Notes: generated by a model not told the origin, from the letters alone. DNA of 64,000 nt from Gemmataceae bacterium (GCA_019752375.1 JAIEMG010000063.1:1-64000); one strand, 5' to 3'. Counted from the stretch's first letter, positions 39,794-49,526 are shown. Program-made: numbers and translations.

Positions 39794-41338
39794 ATGGCCG
39801 ACGCAACGCCCGGTTCGTTCGTTCTGCCGCGCTCGCTGCAGCTGCTGCTCAAGTGCATCTGGGCGCAGGTGTTGTTTCCGGGCTCCGTGACGCCTGCTCC
39901 GGCTATTCGACGGTCCGCATTGCTGATCCTTCTCATCGTACCGGGCATGTTGCTCTATCCGTGCATGGGATTTCACCTGTTCGAACCGGACGAGGGCCGG
40001 TACGCCGAGATCCCGCGCGAGATGCTCGTCCGCGGCGACTGGGTCGTTCCCCATCTTCAGGGGGTCCCCTATCTTGACAAGCCGCCGCTGTTTTACTGGC
40101 TTGTGATGGCCAGCTACGCCCTCTTCGGGATCGACGACTGGTCGGCGCGCCTGGTCCCCGCACTCGCGGTCCACGGGTGTGTGCTGTTGACCTACCTCCT
40201 CGGCCGCCGCAGTCTCGGTGAACGGCCCGCGTTCTGGGGGGCGCTCCTGCTCGGACTGGCGCCCGGCTTCCTTGGCGTCGGTCGCCTCTTGCTGCTCGAC
40301 GGCCTGCTGTCGCTGTGGGTGACGCTGGAGATCTTCTGCGCGTTTGAAGCGGTGCGTGGAGAGCGTTTGAAATGGGGCTGGTGGCTCCTGGCCGCGGGCG
40401 CCTGTGGACTGGGAGTGCTGACCAAGGGCCCGATTGCCGTCGTGCTCCTGTTGCCGCCGTTGACGGCATATTCGTGGCTCACGGGGCGCTGCTGCCGGGT
40501 CGGCTGGCGAGCCCTCCTGATCTACGTCGCAATCGCAATGGGGGTGGCGACGCCGTGGTTCATTGCGATCAGCATTCGCCTGCCGGAGTTTCCGCGCTAT
40601 TTCCTCTGGGAGCACCACGTCATCCGCTTCTCGACCGGCTTCGATCACTTGCGGCCCTTCTGGTTCTACGCCCCAATCGTGCTTGGTGGTCTGTTGCCGG
40701 GCTCGCTGCTGGGCTGGGCGTTCCTGCGTTTCTTGCTTTCGAGCGACGAGACGGCCCGTCAGTGGCGCTGTCCGGAGCTGGGCTTCCTCCTGCTGGTCGG
40801 TGGCTGGTGCGTGCTGTTCTTTTCCCTGTCGGAGTGCAAGCTGCCGACGTACATCCTGCCGGCCTTTCCGCCGCTGGCGCTGGCATTGGGCTACTTCCTG
40901 ACCGGCAGCCGCTGGGCGATGTCGCGCTGGACCGTCGCGGCATGCACAACCGGCTTCGTATTTCTCGCCGCAGCCCATTACGTGGCATTGCCGTGGTATG
41001 CGGAGCATCACTCGCCATTCCGTGAACCAGAGGTCGTGGAGCGTTATTGCGAACCTGGTACCCCGGTCGTGTGCTACCCGCGCAATTGCGATTCGGTGGC
41101 GTTCTACCTGGGCCGCGATGACCTGCGCACCTATCGCAGCAAGCAGACGCCCCAGCTCATCCATTACCTGGAGACGCAGCCGCGTACCGTACTCCTGTTC
41201 ACCCACCGTCACTCGATGGACGCCCTGCGCCAGGTGCTGCCCCCGCAGCTTTGCATGACCGATGCGACGCCGCTGTGCGGCTCGGCGCGCCCCGGAATCG
41301 AAGGCCTTTGCTACATGGCGGTGGTGAAGCGGAGGTGA
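39794..41338 (+). CDS. GT39/ArnT-like membrane glycosyltransferase
   Basis: 514 residues, with GGAGG upstream. About ten membrane helices. The catalytic loop motif FEPDEGRYAEIPREMLVRGDWVVPHLQGVPYLDKPPLFYWL (about 57-97) is that of the PMT/ArnT family with the Asp-Glu pair. Such enzymes move sugars from a polyprenyl-phosphate donor to lipid A, protein or another glycan in the membrane. The acceptor cannot be told. A soluble C-terminal part follows helix 10. Confidence 0.82.
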   Translation: MADATPGSFVLPRSLQLLLKCIWAQVLFPGSVTPAPAIRRSALLILLIVPGMLLYPCMGFHLFEPDEGRYAEIPREMLVRGDWVVPHLQGVPYLDKPPLFYWLVMASYALFGIDDWSARLVPALAVHGCVLLTYLLGRRSLGERPAFWGALLLGLAPGFLGVGRLLLLDGLLSLWVTLEIFCAFEAVRGERLKWGWWLLAAGACGLGVLTKGPIAVVLLLPPLTAYSWLTGRCCRVGWRALLIYVAIAMGVATPWFIAISIRLPEFPRYFLWEHHVIRFSTGFDHLRPFWFYAPIVLGGLLPGSLLGWAFLRFLLSSDETARQWRCPELGFLLLVGGWCVLFFSLSECKLPTYILPAFPPLALALGYFLTGSRWAMSRWTVAACTTGFVFLAAAHYVALPWYAEHHSPFREPEVVERYCEPGTPVVCYPRNCDSVAFYLGRDDLRTYRSKQTPQLIHYLETQPRTVLLFTHRHSMDALRQVLPPQLCMTDATPLCGSARPGIEGLCYMAVVKRR

Positions 41339-41340
41339 GG

Positions 41341-41715
41341 CCCGTGATAGAGCCGACACAAAAGCAGAGAAGGATCAGGAGGAAGATGAAGAGCAGGAAG
41401 AGGATTAAGAGCGAGATGAGGAGCAAGTAGCTGTCCAAAAACTACTTCCAAGATTGCCATCAAGAAAATGAACCACGGATGACACGGATCACACGGATAA
41501 AGACCCCTACGTGAAGCAGCGATCCATGAGGCGGTCAGGTCTGGAATCATTGCCATTTCTATCCGTGTCATCCGTGTCATCCGTGGTTGAATTTTCTGAG
41601 TAGCCAGATGTTTCGGACGGGCATGCCGGCCGCCGCGATGGACCGCCGGGCTTCCTGTTCTTACTCTTTATCTTCCTCTTAATCCTACTCTTCATCTTGC
41701 TCTTTCTTCTCTTCT
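41341..41715. repeat. Large nested inverted repeat (purine arm / CACGGATGACACGGAT arm)
   Basis: Outer arms: a purine-only-like stretch (about 41370-41427) faces a pyrimidine stretch (about 41652-41715) that is its rough reverse complement. Inner arms at 41471-41499 and 41560-41588 match in 28 of 29 bases and consist of CACGGAT/GACACGGAT words. There is no coding signal in the 439-base gap 41339-41777. Confidence 0.7.
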
Positions 41716-41777
41716 CCGAAGTTGCAACCAACGAACACAGCATGGGCTGCCGGCACAACTCTATTTACAATGGCGCT

Positions 41778-42218
41778 ATGGACGCAGCGCCTATAGATTA
41801 TGATGCTCGGTATCTTGCGGGGATTGTCCTGTTCAACCGCGGCGACTTCTTCGAGGCGCACGAGGTCTGGGAAGCCCTGTGGATGGATACTCCCGCGCCC
41901 GAGAAGCGCTTCTACCAGGGCCTGATCCAGGCGGCGGTCGGACTGTGTCATTTCAACAACGGCAACCTGCGCGGCGCGGCCAAGCTGTACTCTTCCAGCC
42001 GGGCGTACATGGATCGCTATGGCTCGCCGTTTCTGGGCATCGATACGGCCCGCTTCTGGGAGCAGATGCGACAGTGCTTCACGCCCGTACTGAACGTAGC
42101 CGATCCCGACCGGCACGCCATTCAGCTCGACGAGGCGCTGGTGCCGCGGATCGCGCTCGACCCACCACCAGTCGAATGGCCCGACCCTGGCCCTTTCCTG
42201 GAAGCAGAAGAGGAGTGA
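41778..42218 (+). CDS. DUF309 domain protein
   Basis: 146 residues from ATG 41778; the longer frame would start inside a pyrimidine repeat. The DUF309 core is VLFNRGDFFEAHEVWEALWMDTPAPEKRFYQGLIQAAVGLCHFNNGNLRGAAKLYSSS (about 16-75). The family is small, all-helical and of unknown biochemical role. A LON-domain gene follows 21 bases later and may share the transcript. TACAAT (41766-41771) lies just ahead of the ATG but seems too close for a normal -10. Confidence 0.75.
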   Translation: MDAAPIDYDARYLAGIVLFNRGDFFEAHEVWEALWMDTPAPEKRFYQGLIQAAVGLCHFNNGNLRGAAKLYSSSRAYMDRYGSPFLGIDTARFWEQMRQCFTPVLNVADPDRHAIQLDEALVPRIALDPPPVEWPDPGPFLEAEEE

Positions 42219-42239
42219 CGTTCGCGTCGCGGCACGACC

Positions 42240-42932
42240 ATGAGTGACGACACTCGGGGCCTGGACGATTTCAACGGCGTGGTGCGGCTGTTCCCACTGC
42301 CCAACGTGGTGCTGTTTCCCCACGTCATCCAGCCGCTGCACATCTTCGAGCCGCGCTACCGCCAGATGACCGCCGACGCCCTGGAAGGGGACCGCCTCAT
42401 TGCTCCAGCGCTGCTCCGTCCCGGCTGGGAAGCCGACTACGAGGGGCTTCCGGGCATCTGCCCGGTCGTGTGCATCGGACGAATCATCGGCGACCAGCGT
42501 TTGGCCGACGGGCGCTACAATCTGCTGCTGCGGGGCGTCAGTCGGGCGCGCGTCGTGGAAGAGCTCGTTCAGGAGAAGCCCTATCGCAGCGCTCGCGTCG
42601 AACTATTGACGGATGGTCCGCAGCCGGCCGCGGACGCGGCCAAGCGTTTCCAGTGCGAGCTGGACGAGGTTGTACGCGCCTGGTTTCCACCCCATGGCCC
42701 AGCCCTCGAGCAACTGCACAAGTTGCTCCGCGGCGAACTGCCGCTGGGCACCCTCTGCGACATCCTTGCCTTTGCAGTGCCGTTACCTGTCGAAGTGAAG
42801 CAGGGTCTGCTGGAAGAGCGGGATGTGGAGGCGCGCACGCGGGCTCTGCTGCAGCACTTGACCAACAGCGAGCCGACCCAAGCGTCGAAGGCCAGCGATC
42901 GCAAGTTCCCACCGGGATTCAGCAAGAACTGA
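42240..42932 (+). CDS. LON substrate-binding domain protein
   Basis: 230 residues. The N-terminal LON/PUA-like domain reads VVRLFPLPNVVLFPHVIQPLHIFEPRYRQMTADALEGDRLIAPALL (about 14-60) and RYNLLLRGVSRARVVEEL. There is no AAA or protease domain, so it is one of the free-standing LON-domain proteins, thought to recognise proteins or peptides. It follows DUF309 closely. No Shine-Dalgarno is obvious. Confidence 0.78.
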   Translation: MSDDTRGLDDFNGVVRLFPLPNVVLFPHVIQPLHIFEPRYRQMTADALEGDRLIAPALLRPGWEADYEGLPGICPVVCIGRIIGDQRLADGRYNLLLRGVSRARVVEELVQEKPYRSARVELLTDGPQPAADAAKRFQCELDEVVRAWFPPHGPALEQLHKLLRGELPLGTLCDILAFAVPLPVEVKQGLLEERDVEARTRALLQHLTNSEPTQASKASDRKFPPGFSKN

Positions 42933-43057
42933 TCCTTGCCGGAAGCGTGTCGCAGGGATAGAACTGGCCCCGCGCCACCGAATGGTGCAGGAAGAGGGGC
43001 TCACTCATTGACCCGAACGCCGAAAAGCCCAGTGAAGCGCCACGGCCGCGTCTGACG

Positions 43058-44956
43058 ATGGCCCTGGCGGCGCTCGGCGTCGTTTACGGCGACCTCGGCA
43101 CCAGTCCTCTCTACGCCGTCCGCGAGTGTTTCCGGCCGCAGCCCACCGGCGTGGCGCCCACGCCGGAAAACGTCCTGGGCGTGATGTCGCTGATCTTCTG
43201 GGCGCTGACGCTCGTCGTCATCGCGAAATACCTGACCGTGGTGATGCGGGCCGACAACCACGGCGAAGGCGGCATTCTCGCCATTCTGGCGCTCCTCCGC
43301 GGTCGGCGTCCCGCGGGCGACCCGGAGCAGCGATTTTCGCGGGGGATCGTCTTCGCCACGCTGGCGGTCTTCGGCACCTCCCTGCTGCTGGCCGATGGGA
43401 TGATTACGCCGGCCATCTCCGTCCTGAGCGCTGTCGAAGGATTGGAACTGGCTGCCCCCACGCTGGAACACCTGGTAATACCGATCACCGTGGTCATCCT
43501 CGTCGTGTTGTTCCGAGTCCAGCGCTACGGGACGGACCGCATCGCCAGCATCTTTGGTCCCACCATGCTGGTCTGGTTCCTGATGATCGCCGCGATGGGC
43601 CTGCCCTGGGTCGTCCGTTATCCGCAGGTGCTGTCCGCGCTCAGTCCGCATCACGGCGTCGAGCTGTTCGTCGTCTACCCCAGCAAGGGATTTTTTCTGC
43701 TGGGGGCCGTCGTCCTGTGCGTGACCGGGACCGAGGCGCTCTACGCCGACATGGGCCATTTCGGGCGCGGCCCGATCCGGCTGGCCTGGTACCTCGTGGT
43801 CTTCCCGGCCTTACTGCTCAATTACTTCGGCCAGGGGGCGTTCATACTCTCGCGCAATGGGCAAATCGTCGAGACGAACGTCCACGGCGACCCGAAGACG
43901 ATCCTCCTCTTCTTCGAGATGGTTTCGCCGCTGCTGCTCTATCCGGTACTGGTCGTCTCGACCGCGGCCACGATCATCGCATCGCAGGCATTGATCTCCG
44001 GTGCCTTTTCGCTCGCCGAGCAAGCGGTGCAGCTCGGCTACCTGCCGCGCTTGAAGATCGTTCACACGTCCGGGGAGATGACAGGGCAAATCTACGTCCC
44101 CCTGGTCAACTGGGCGCTGCTCTTCGCGTGCGTGCTGCTGGTCGTGGTCTTCAAGACGTCTTCGCACCTGGCGGCCGCCTACGGCGTTGCGGTCATCGGC
44201 ACGATGCTCATCACCTCACTGCTGCTCGCCGAGGTAACGCATGTCTGCTGGGGATGGCCGCGCCTGGCGACGGCGGCTTTGCTGGCGCTGCTGCTGATGG
44301 TGGACGTGCCGTTCTTCATCGCGAACCTGGCAAAGGTCGTCCGCGGCGGATGGATCCCCTTGCTGGTCGGGGCGATACTTTTCACCCTGATGACGACCTG
44401 GTACCGCGGTCAGCGCCTGCTGCAGGACCCGAACAATACTCGTTCCTACCCGATCGCGCTCAAGCAATTGATCGGGCTGATCGAAGAGATGGGGTTGCGT
44501 CGGGACGAGGCGACGTGCGTGGTCCTGACGGCGGCGGAGGACCGGGTCCCGGTGTCGGTCTTCGCGTCCATCAAGCGGACCCGCGTGCTGCCCAAGCGGA
44601 TGGTCCTGTTCACGGTCCGCGGCGAGCCGGTGCCCACGGTCGAGGAAGAGGATGTCGTCGAGGTGCGGGATTACGGGCAGGATTTTTTCGGTGTGACCGC
44701 GCGGCATGGCTTCATGGAAGTGCCTCGGATGCCGCGGTTCCTGGAACTCTGCACGCGGAAGGGACTCGACCTCGATCCCCAGCATGTGATGTTCTTCATC
44801 TCGCGAATGACGGTGGTGCCGACGGGCAACACGCCCCTGGCGACCTGGCGGAAGCAGTTGTTCGCCTTCCTGTACCTCAACGCGCGGCCGGCCACGTCGT
44901 ACTATCACCTGCCGCCTGACCGCGTCGCGGAGTTGGGTCGGCACATCGAACTCTGA
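43058..44956 (+). CDS. kup: Kup-type potassium transporter
   Basis: 632 residues from ATG 43058. Twelve membrane helices typical of the KUP/HAK/KT family: LGVVYGDLGTSPLYAVRECF at the start, NHGEGGILAILALL (about 67-80), GTEALYADMGHFGRGPIRLAW, and the long cytoplasmic C-terminal domain. It takes up K+ with protons. The frame is open 32 codons upstream without ATG, GTG or TTG; an ATT at 43007 with GAAGAGGGG seven bases before it would restore a typical soluble N-terminus (DPNAEKPSEAPRPRL). The gene stop lies in the target duplication of a family-B element. Confidence 0.85.
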   Translation: MALAALGVVYGDLGTSPLYAVRECFRPQPTGVAPTPENVLGVMSLIFWALTLVVIAKYLTVVMRADNHGEGGILAILALLRGRRPAGDPEQRFSRGIVFATLAVFGTSLLLADGMITPAISVLSAVEGLELAAPTLEHLVIPITVVILVVLFRVQRYGTDRIASIFGPTMLVWFLMIAAMGLPWVVRYPQVLSALSPHHGVELFVVYPSKGFFLLGAVVLCVTGTEALYADMGHFGRGPIRLAWYLVVFPALLLNYFGQGAFILSRNGQIVETNVHGDPKTILLFFEMVSPLLLYPVLVVSTAATIIASQALISGAFSLAEQAVQLGYLPRLKIVHTSGEMTGQIYVPLVNWALLFACVLLVVVFKTSSHLAAAYGVAVIGTMLITSLLLAEVTHVCWGWPRLATAALLALLLMVDVPFFIANLAKVVRGGWIPLLVGAILFTLMTTWYRGQRLLQDPNNTRSYPIALKQLIGLIEEMGLRRDEATCVVLTAAEDRVPVSVFASIKRTRVLPKRMVLFTVRGEPVPTVEEEDVVEVRDYGQDFFGVTARHGFMEVPRMPRFLELCTRKGLDLDPQHVMFFISRMTVVPTGNTPLATWRKQLFAFLYLNARPATSYYHLPPDRVAELGRHIEL

Positions 44957-45063
44957 AGCCATCCAAGAATAAGTTCGTATTTTTCGTAGGACGGATTTCC
45001 AATCCGTCCGTGTCTGCCGGACGGATTGGAAATCCGTCCTACTAACTTATTTTTGAATGAGTT
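44957..45063. mobile_element. Family-B MITE-like element at the kup stop codon
   Basis: 107 bp. The left end AAGCCATCCAAGAATAAGTT (44956-44975) and right end AACTTATTTTTGAATGAGTT (45044-45063) are inverted repeats. The core is two GGACGGATTTCCAATCCGTCC hairpins. CTCTGA occurs at 44951-44956 and 45064-45069, a likely six-base target duplication that contains the kup TGA. Confidence 0.72.
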
Positions 45064-45091
45064 CTCTGATGCCGCCATGCACCGCGCATGG

Positions 45092-45850
45092 TCATGGACA
45101 GATGAACGTGTCGGCTGGGTGAACGACACCCGGCGAGAACTCGGTGATCAGCAGTTCGCCTCGTTTCGTGCCGTCGATGTACGTCACACACCGTGACGGA
45201 TGTCGCACACCATCCGTTTCACGGTAGTCGAAGAATTCGATCTCACTGGTTCGGGCAGATTCGTTGGGGCCGCCGAGGGTCTTGACCTGCGACTTGACGA
45301 GCAAGCTGGTCTGTTCGTCGAAGAACATGGTCGTTGTCGGCAGTTCCGCCGCGACGTATTCGACGGCCACAACCTTGCGTCCGGCGATCTCAGCCGGGCC
45401 AAGCAGCCGCAGCGTGAACTCCTTGCCCTTGAGCGGCAGCAGGGTGTCGCAGTGGCGCTGACGCAGTTGCAGCCGCTCGGCGCGAAGGACCTCGGAGTTG
45501 AGCGGGCTGGGATCGCCATGGTCGATTCGCCGGAACCCCAGGTCTCCCTTGACGACGACGACGCAACGACGGGTTCGCCCATCCGTTTCGGTGACCATCT
45601 CTTCACGAGTGCAATCGGGGTACTGGGTGGCGAAAGTGCCGGTCGCGGACAGCACGCGATCTCCAAGGTACAGGGTCGTTTTGCCCTTGAATGCGACCGA
45701 CTGCAATCGGGCGACCTGTGCAGGCCCACCTTGAGCCTGGATCGCCCGATCGATGATCTTCTCGGCCGCCTCGCGCTGTGCGGGTTCCTGCGCCGTTGCC
45801 AAGCCCACCGACAGTGCCCCAATCACGACAATGCCGAAAGTGCGCAACAT
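45092..45850 (-). CDS. Exported planctomycete-type protein, possibly LolA-like
   Basis: 252 residues from ATG 45850 with GGGAGG six bases upstream; the open frame extends far upstream without signals. A signal peptide (MLRTFGIVVIGALSVGLATA) precedes a beta-rich domain: AQGGPAQVARLQSVAFKGKTTLYLGDRV, then KGKEFTLRLLGPAEIAGRKVVAVEYV and FFDEQTSLLVKSQVKT. The pattern suggests the outer-membrane-lipoprotein-sorting (LolA/RseB) fold, which I infer from shape only. No catalytic motif. Confidence 0.65.
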   Translation of the reverse strand: MLRTFGIVVIGALSVGLATAQEPAQREAAEKIIDRAIQAQGGPAQVARLQSVAFKGKTTLYLGDRVLSATGTFATQYPDCTREEMVTETDGRTRRCVVVVKGDLGFRRIDHGDPSPLNSEVLRAERLQLRQRHCDTLLPLKGKEFTLRLLGPAEIAGRKVVAVEYVAAELPTTTMFFDEQTSLLVKSQVKTLGGPNESARTSEIEFFDYRETDGVRHPSRCVTYIDGTKRGELLITEFSPGVVHPADTFICP

Positions 45851-46138
45851 GGCTCGCCTCCCGCCATTTCCTGTGTTCACGCTCCCCTGTCCAAGCGCAA
45901 GAGATGCTCGGACAGGGCTGGGTCGATAGCCGAGGGTGGGAAGAAACTCAAGTTCAGACTGCGGTCGCCGGCCGCAATTAGAAATGAAAACCGCCGAAGG
46001 AGCACCTCCCCCTTGTCGTCGTCCGCTCCTGGAATTCTGCCCGGGGGGGTGGGGCTTGGGCCATTCGTCATTGATTAGACATTCGTCATTAGAAATTGAG
46101 GCTACCGATCCAATGAACCAAAAGCTGGGGTGAGTTGA

Positions 46139-46738
46139 TGTTCGGCCTTCTGGCAAGCAGCCCCGGCGCTTCAGCGGTCGCACGGTGGCCTGGGCATCGG
46201 ACTGGCGCTGGTACGAGGCTTGGTTGAGCTCCACGGCGGCACCGTGGAAGCCCGAAGCGCTGGTCTCGGCAAGGGCAGCGAGTTTATCGTGCGCCTGCCA
46301 GCGGTTGACGGACCGACGCAGACGTCATCGGAAGCAACGAGTGACGGCCAGCCGGGTCGGAGCGGTCCAAAACTCCGCATCCTTGTCGTGGACGACAACC
46401 GAGACGCCGCGGAAAGTCTGTCCATGATGCTGCGATTGATGGGTCACGAGATTCAGACTGCCCACGACGGCGTGGAAGCGGTGCAAGCGGCGGCGACCTT
46501 CCAACCCGATGTGACGCTGCTGGACATTGGAATGCCGAAGATGAATGGTTACCAGGCGGCACAGCACATTCGGCAGCAGCCATGGGGCCGGAAAATGGCC
46601 CTCATCGCGCTGACCGGCTGGGGCCAGGAGGAAGACAAGAAGCGTGCCATTGCGTCGGGTTTCGATCTCCACCTGACCAAGCCCATCGAACCCGCCGCCC
46701 TGGAGAAGTGGTTGGCGGAGTTCACATCGCGAGTGTGA
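46139..46738 (+). pseudogene. Remnant of a hybrid histidine kinase: end of ATPase domain plus receiver
   Basis: The open frame begins after a stop at 46136 and reads LQRSHGGLGIGLALVRGLVELHGGTVEARSAGLGKGSEFIVRLP, the G-box end of a HATPase_c domain, then a full receiver domain: ILVVDDNRDAA, LLDIGMPKMNGY (phospho-Asp), IALTGW and LTKPIEP. Sensor, HisKA, N-box and the first half of the ATPase are missing. Any translation would have to start at TTG 46220. The receiver residues are intact, so a free receiver could still be made, but a decayed gene is more likely. Confidence 0.65.
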
Positions 46739-46745
46739 GCACTCG

Positions 46746-46985
46746 ATGTACCTGGGCCTGGTCATTGCCGCGTCCGCCGGTGTTGCGGCCGGTTTCATCA
46801 TGCTTTGCGGCGGCTTGGAGATGTCCAGGGACCTGCCGGAATTCCTGTGGATGGGGCCCCTGGTGCTGCTCCTGTCCACGGGCCTGCTGTTGTTCGCACT
46901 GCTACGGATTGCTCGCGATCCGGCGAAGGGCAAGGAAGGATGCTGGGGCACGCTGGCGGATCTGGTCGAAGTTTTGTTCCGTTGA
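46746..46985 (+). CDS. Small two-helix membrane protein
   Basis: 79 residues, starting seven bases after the receiver remnant. Hydrophobic helices at 2-22 (LGLVIAASAGVAAGFIMLCG) and 34-53 (FLWMGPLVLLLSTGLLLFALL). A short basic tail follows. No known family. The reading frame has good codon composition, so I list it with moderate confidence. Confidence 0.5.
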   Translation: MYLGLVIAASAGVAAGFIMLCGGLEMSRDLPEFLWMGPLVLLLSTGLLLFALLRIARDPAKGKEGCWGTLADLVEVLFR

Positions 46986-47132
46986 CCGTGCTATGTTCCT
47001 TTTTCATTTTCCTATTTCCTCGTCCGCTTCCTTTCCTCTCCCGTCGCGAGGCTATAGATTGGGAACCGCCGATGCGGAAGCACGTCCAAGAGAAGGGGCA
47101 GGGATTCTCCTGATCCCGCGGGAGACAAAGAC

Positions 47133-49421
47133 ATGTGCCGGGCCATCCTGATTCTGACGATTGTTTGCAGTTTTTTCGGCCTCCTCCATGGCGATGGCCA
47201 GGAAACGCCCAAGGGCGCAGTCAAGTTCTGGAAGGACATCCCCGAACAGGCCGACGTGCTCAGCGCCACGTTCCTGGGCGGCAAGGGCCACGAATGGCTG
47301 GTGTCCGGCGGCTTTCAACCGGACGGCACCATCGTGCTGGTCGGCAACGTGGCCGGCCCAGTCCTCGATCTGCCGGAGGTCGCCCGCGTCATCGGTACGG
47401 ATCTCGACAAGCCAGACGAGACGAAGCGAGTGCCAGTGCTGGAGAAGGGCAAGCAGAAAACCGACAAGGACAGCAAGCTGCTCTGGGAGAAACCCTCCTG
47501 GCGGCACGACGGCGTGACCGGTTTCGTCGTTCACTGTTCCAAGGACTTGAAAAAGGTCCTTAGCGTGCACCGGATGCCGTGGACGAGCGGCACCATCACC
47601 GCCGCAGTCGTGGACGTGGAAGGCGCCATCACCATTGCAGGGCGGGCCACCGACAACATCGTCAACCTCAGCGCTGACGTGGATCGCTGGGAAATCGGCG
47701 CCGATGCGGCACGCAAGTCCGGCGGTTGTCAGCACACCTTCGTCGCCCGGCTCCGGGCCGACGGCGCGAAGGCCGTCTGGCTGCGGCACGCCAAGGGGTT
47801 TTCCGATGCTCCACGACTGGAACTGCTGACCGACGGCAGTGTGCGCATGAGCGCCCAGGACGTTCGCGTGCTGGATGCCGACGGCAAGCTGGTCAGCGCC
47901 GTCGCGGTGCCGGGAGGCGTTCGGCAGACGACGTCGGTCAGTCCGCTTGACGACAGCATGGTCGTGGGCGGCGAGCATCATTCGCCCACGGGTCGGGAGC
48001 CGTGGCGTTGCCCGACGCTTAATGTCCACAAGGCCGACGGCGCGCTCAAGTACCAGCTCTACGACTGGGGCGGTCCCTACGTCGGGCTGGACAACCTTCG
48101 CCTGGTTTCCGATTCCGCGGTGCGGTTGGTGCGGCACGATGCCAACGGTAACATCCTGATCTCCGCGTGGTCCGACGGCGGCAACAGCGTGATGACGCGC
48201 GAGCCCGCCGACGTGCGCAGCGACGTGAAGCAACGCGGCCTCGGCATCACCACCGCCGGCGCCGGCGTGCTCAGCGCGGCCTACATCATTCAGATGGAAC
48301 CGAAGGACTGCCGCGTCACCGCCTGGACGACCTGGCTGGCGTTCACCCCCGCCGGCAAGCCGAACAGCATCTGGATCGACACCATGGGCAAAGCCGATGA
48401 CGGCTCGGTTTGTTTCGCCGGCCGTTCCGCATGGGGCCTGTGGCAAACGAAGAACCGGCTGAGCGAGTGCGAGCCGGCGGGTGAATACGTGGCGGTGCTG
48501 ACCCCGGATCTGGGCGGCGTGCGTTTCTGTTCTGCGGTGCCCGGCAGCGGCGTCTGCGAGGTGGGCGACGGCAGCACGAAGGCCGGCAGCGGCTGGAACG
48601 TGGTTTCCGGCATGGTGCGCGGCAGGCCAAAGATGATGTTCATCGGCAGCGCCGTCAAGGAGGCAGAGGTTTCGGGCAAGGTGAGCGCCACGCCCACCAA
48701 GAATGCCCTGCAGGACCAATTCGGCGGCGGCTGGTCGGACGGTTACGTCATCCTGCTCGATCTTTCCAACCGTGCCGACAAGACGCCACCGGAGGTCATC
48801 AGTATTCCGGAGCCGACCGAACCGCGGCCGACGAGCGCCAGCTTCGAGCGCGGCGCTTTCAGCAAGAGCGCGAAGAACGCGCCGAAGCCCGCCGCGGATG
48901 CCGTGTTTCACTTCAAGCCGGACGATCCCAAGTGGGTGGCGGTGGACGCCGAGTTCCGCGACCGATCCGCGAAAATGTGGCCCAGCTTCCTGTACGGCAA
49001 GCCGGTCAAAGGCACGTTTTCCTGGAAAGACGCCAAGCCGATCGCCATGCTCACCGTCGATTGTCCCGTAATCTGCCAGCCGAAAGGGGAGCAAGAGCGC
49101 CGCGTCCTTGGCGAACTGGTCAAGGGCGCCGACGCGTTGCCAAAGCTGATGCTGAGCCTCGAATCGCTCGGGCCGATCAAGTCGATGAACTCCGTGGACT
49201 ACTGCGAAGCCAAGGGCGTGCTGGAGCTGGCCGGCAAGAAGATCGCGGTGACACCCAAGGTCACGTTCGCGTTTTCAGGCCCAAAGGACAGCAACGCGAA
49301 CCGGGTGCAGCTGACGGCATGGCTGACCCTCAAGGGGGCCGACCTGGGGCTGAAAGCGCCGGGCACCGAGGGCGAGATTGACGTTCGCATCAGCATGAGC
49401 GGTAACGTCGCGGTGCAGTGA
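47133..49421 (+). CDS. Large secreted protein, unknown function
   Basis: 762 residues with GGGAG upstream. The signal peptide (MCRAILILTIVCSFFGLLHG) is followed by repeated strand-rich segments with W/V and Gly-Asp turns (LVSGGFQPDGTIVLVGNV, DVEGAITIAGRATDNIVN, LRADGAKAVWLRHAKG, DANGNILISAWSDGG), suggesting a beta-propeller. Residues about 640-760 (GTFSWKDAKPIAMLTVDC ... GVLELAGKKIAVTPKVTFAFSG) may be a separate beta-sandwich. The family appears confined to planctomycetes; no enzyme motif is visible. A TATAGA (47050-47055) upstream may be a -10. Confidence 0.65.
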   Translation: MCRAILILTIVCSFFGLLHGDGQETPKGAVKFWKDIPEQADVLSATFLGGKGHEWLVSGGFQPDGTIVLVGNVAGPVLDLPEVARVIGTDLDKPDETKRVPVLEKGKQKTDKDSKLLWEKPSWRHDGVTGFVVHCSKDLKKVLSVHRMPWTSGTITAAVVDVEGAITIAGRATDNIVNLSADVDRWEIGADAARKSGGCQHTFVARLRADGAKAVWLRHAKGFSDAPRLELLTDGSVRMSAQDVRVLDADGKLVSAVAVPGGVRQTTSVSPLDDSMVVGGEHHSPTGREPWRCPTLNVHKADGALKYQLYDWGGPYVGLDNLRLVSDSAVRLVRHDANGNILISAWSDGGNSVMTREPADVRSDVKQRGLGITTAGAGVLSAAYIIQMEPKDCRVTAWTTWLAFTPAGKPNSIWIDTMGKADDGSVCFAGRSAWGLWQTKNRLSECEPAGEYVAVLTPDLGGVRFCSAVPGSGVCEVGDGSTKAGSGWNVVSGMVRGRPKMMFIGSAVKEAEVSGKVSATPTKNALQDQFGGGWSDGYVILLDLSNRADKTPPEVISIPEPTEPRPTSASFERGAFSKSAKNAPKPAADAVFHFKPDDPKWVAVDAEFRDRSAKMWPSFLYGKPVKGTFSWKDAKPIAMLTVDCPVICQPKGEQERRVLGELVKGADALPKLMLSLESLGPIKSMNSVDYCEAKGVLELAGKKIAVTPKVTFAFSGPKDSNANRVQLTAWLTLKGADLGLKAPGTEGEIDVRISMSGNVAVQ

Positions 49422-49526
49422 CCGCGCCCGCCCACGATGCAGCGGAAGCCCCGCCAACCTAACGGATTTGTAACGAAAGTGTTCTATCCCTCGCACCCGT
49501 CGGCGATATAGTATTTTTCCTACCGT

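Noticed and set aside
45851-46234. Upstream extension of the exported protein at 45092-45850
   Set aside because: It crosses repeat fragments; ATG 45850 has a strong ribosome binding site and starts a clear signal peptide.
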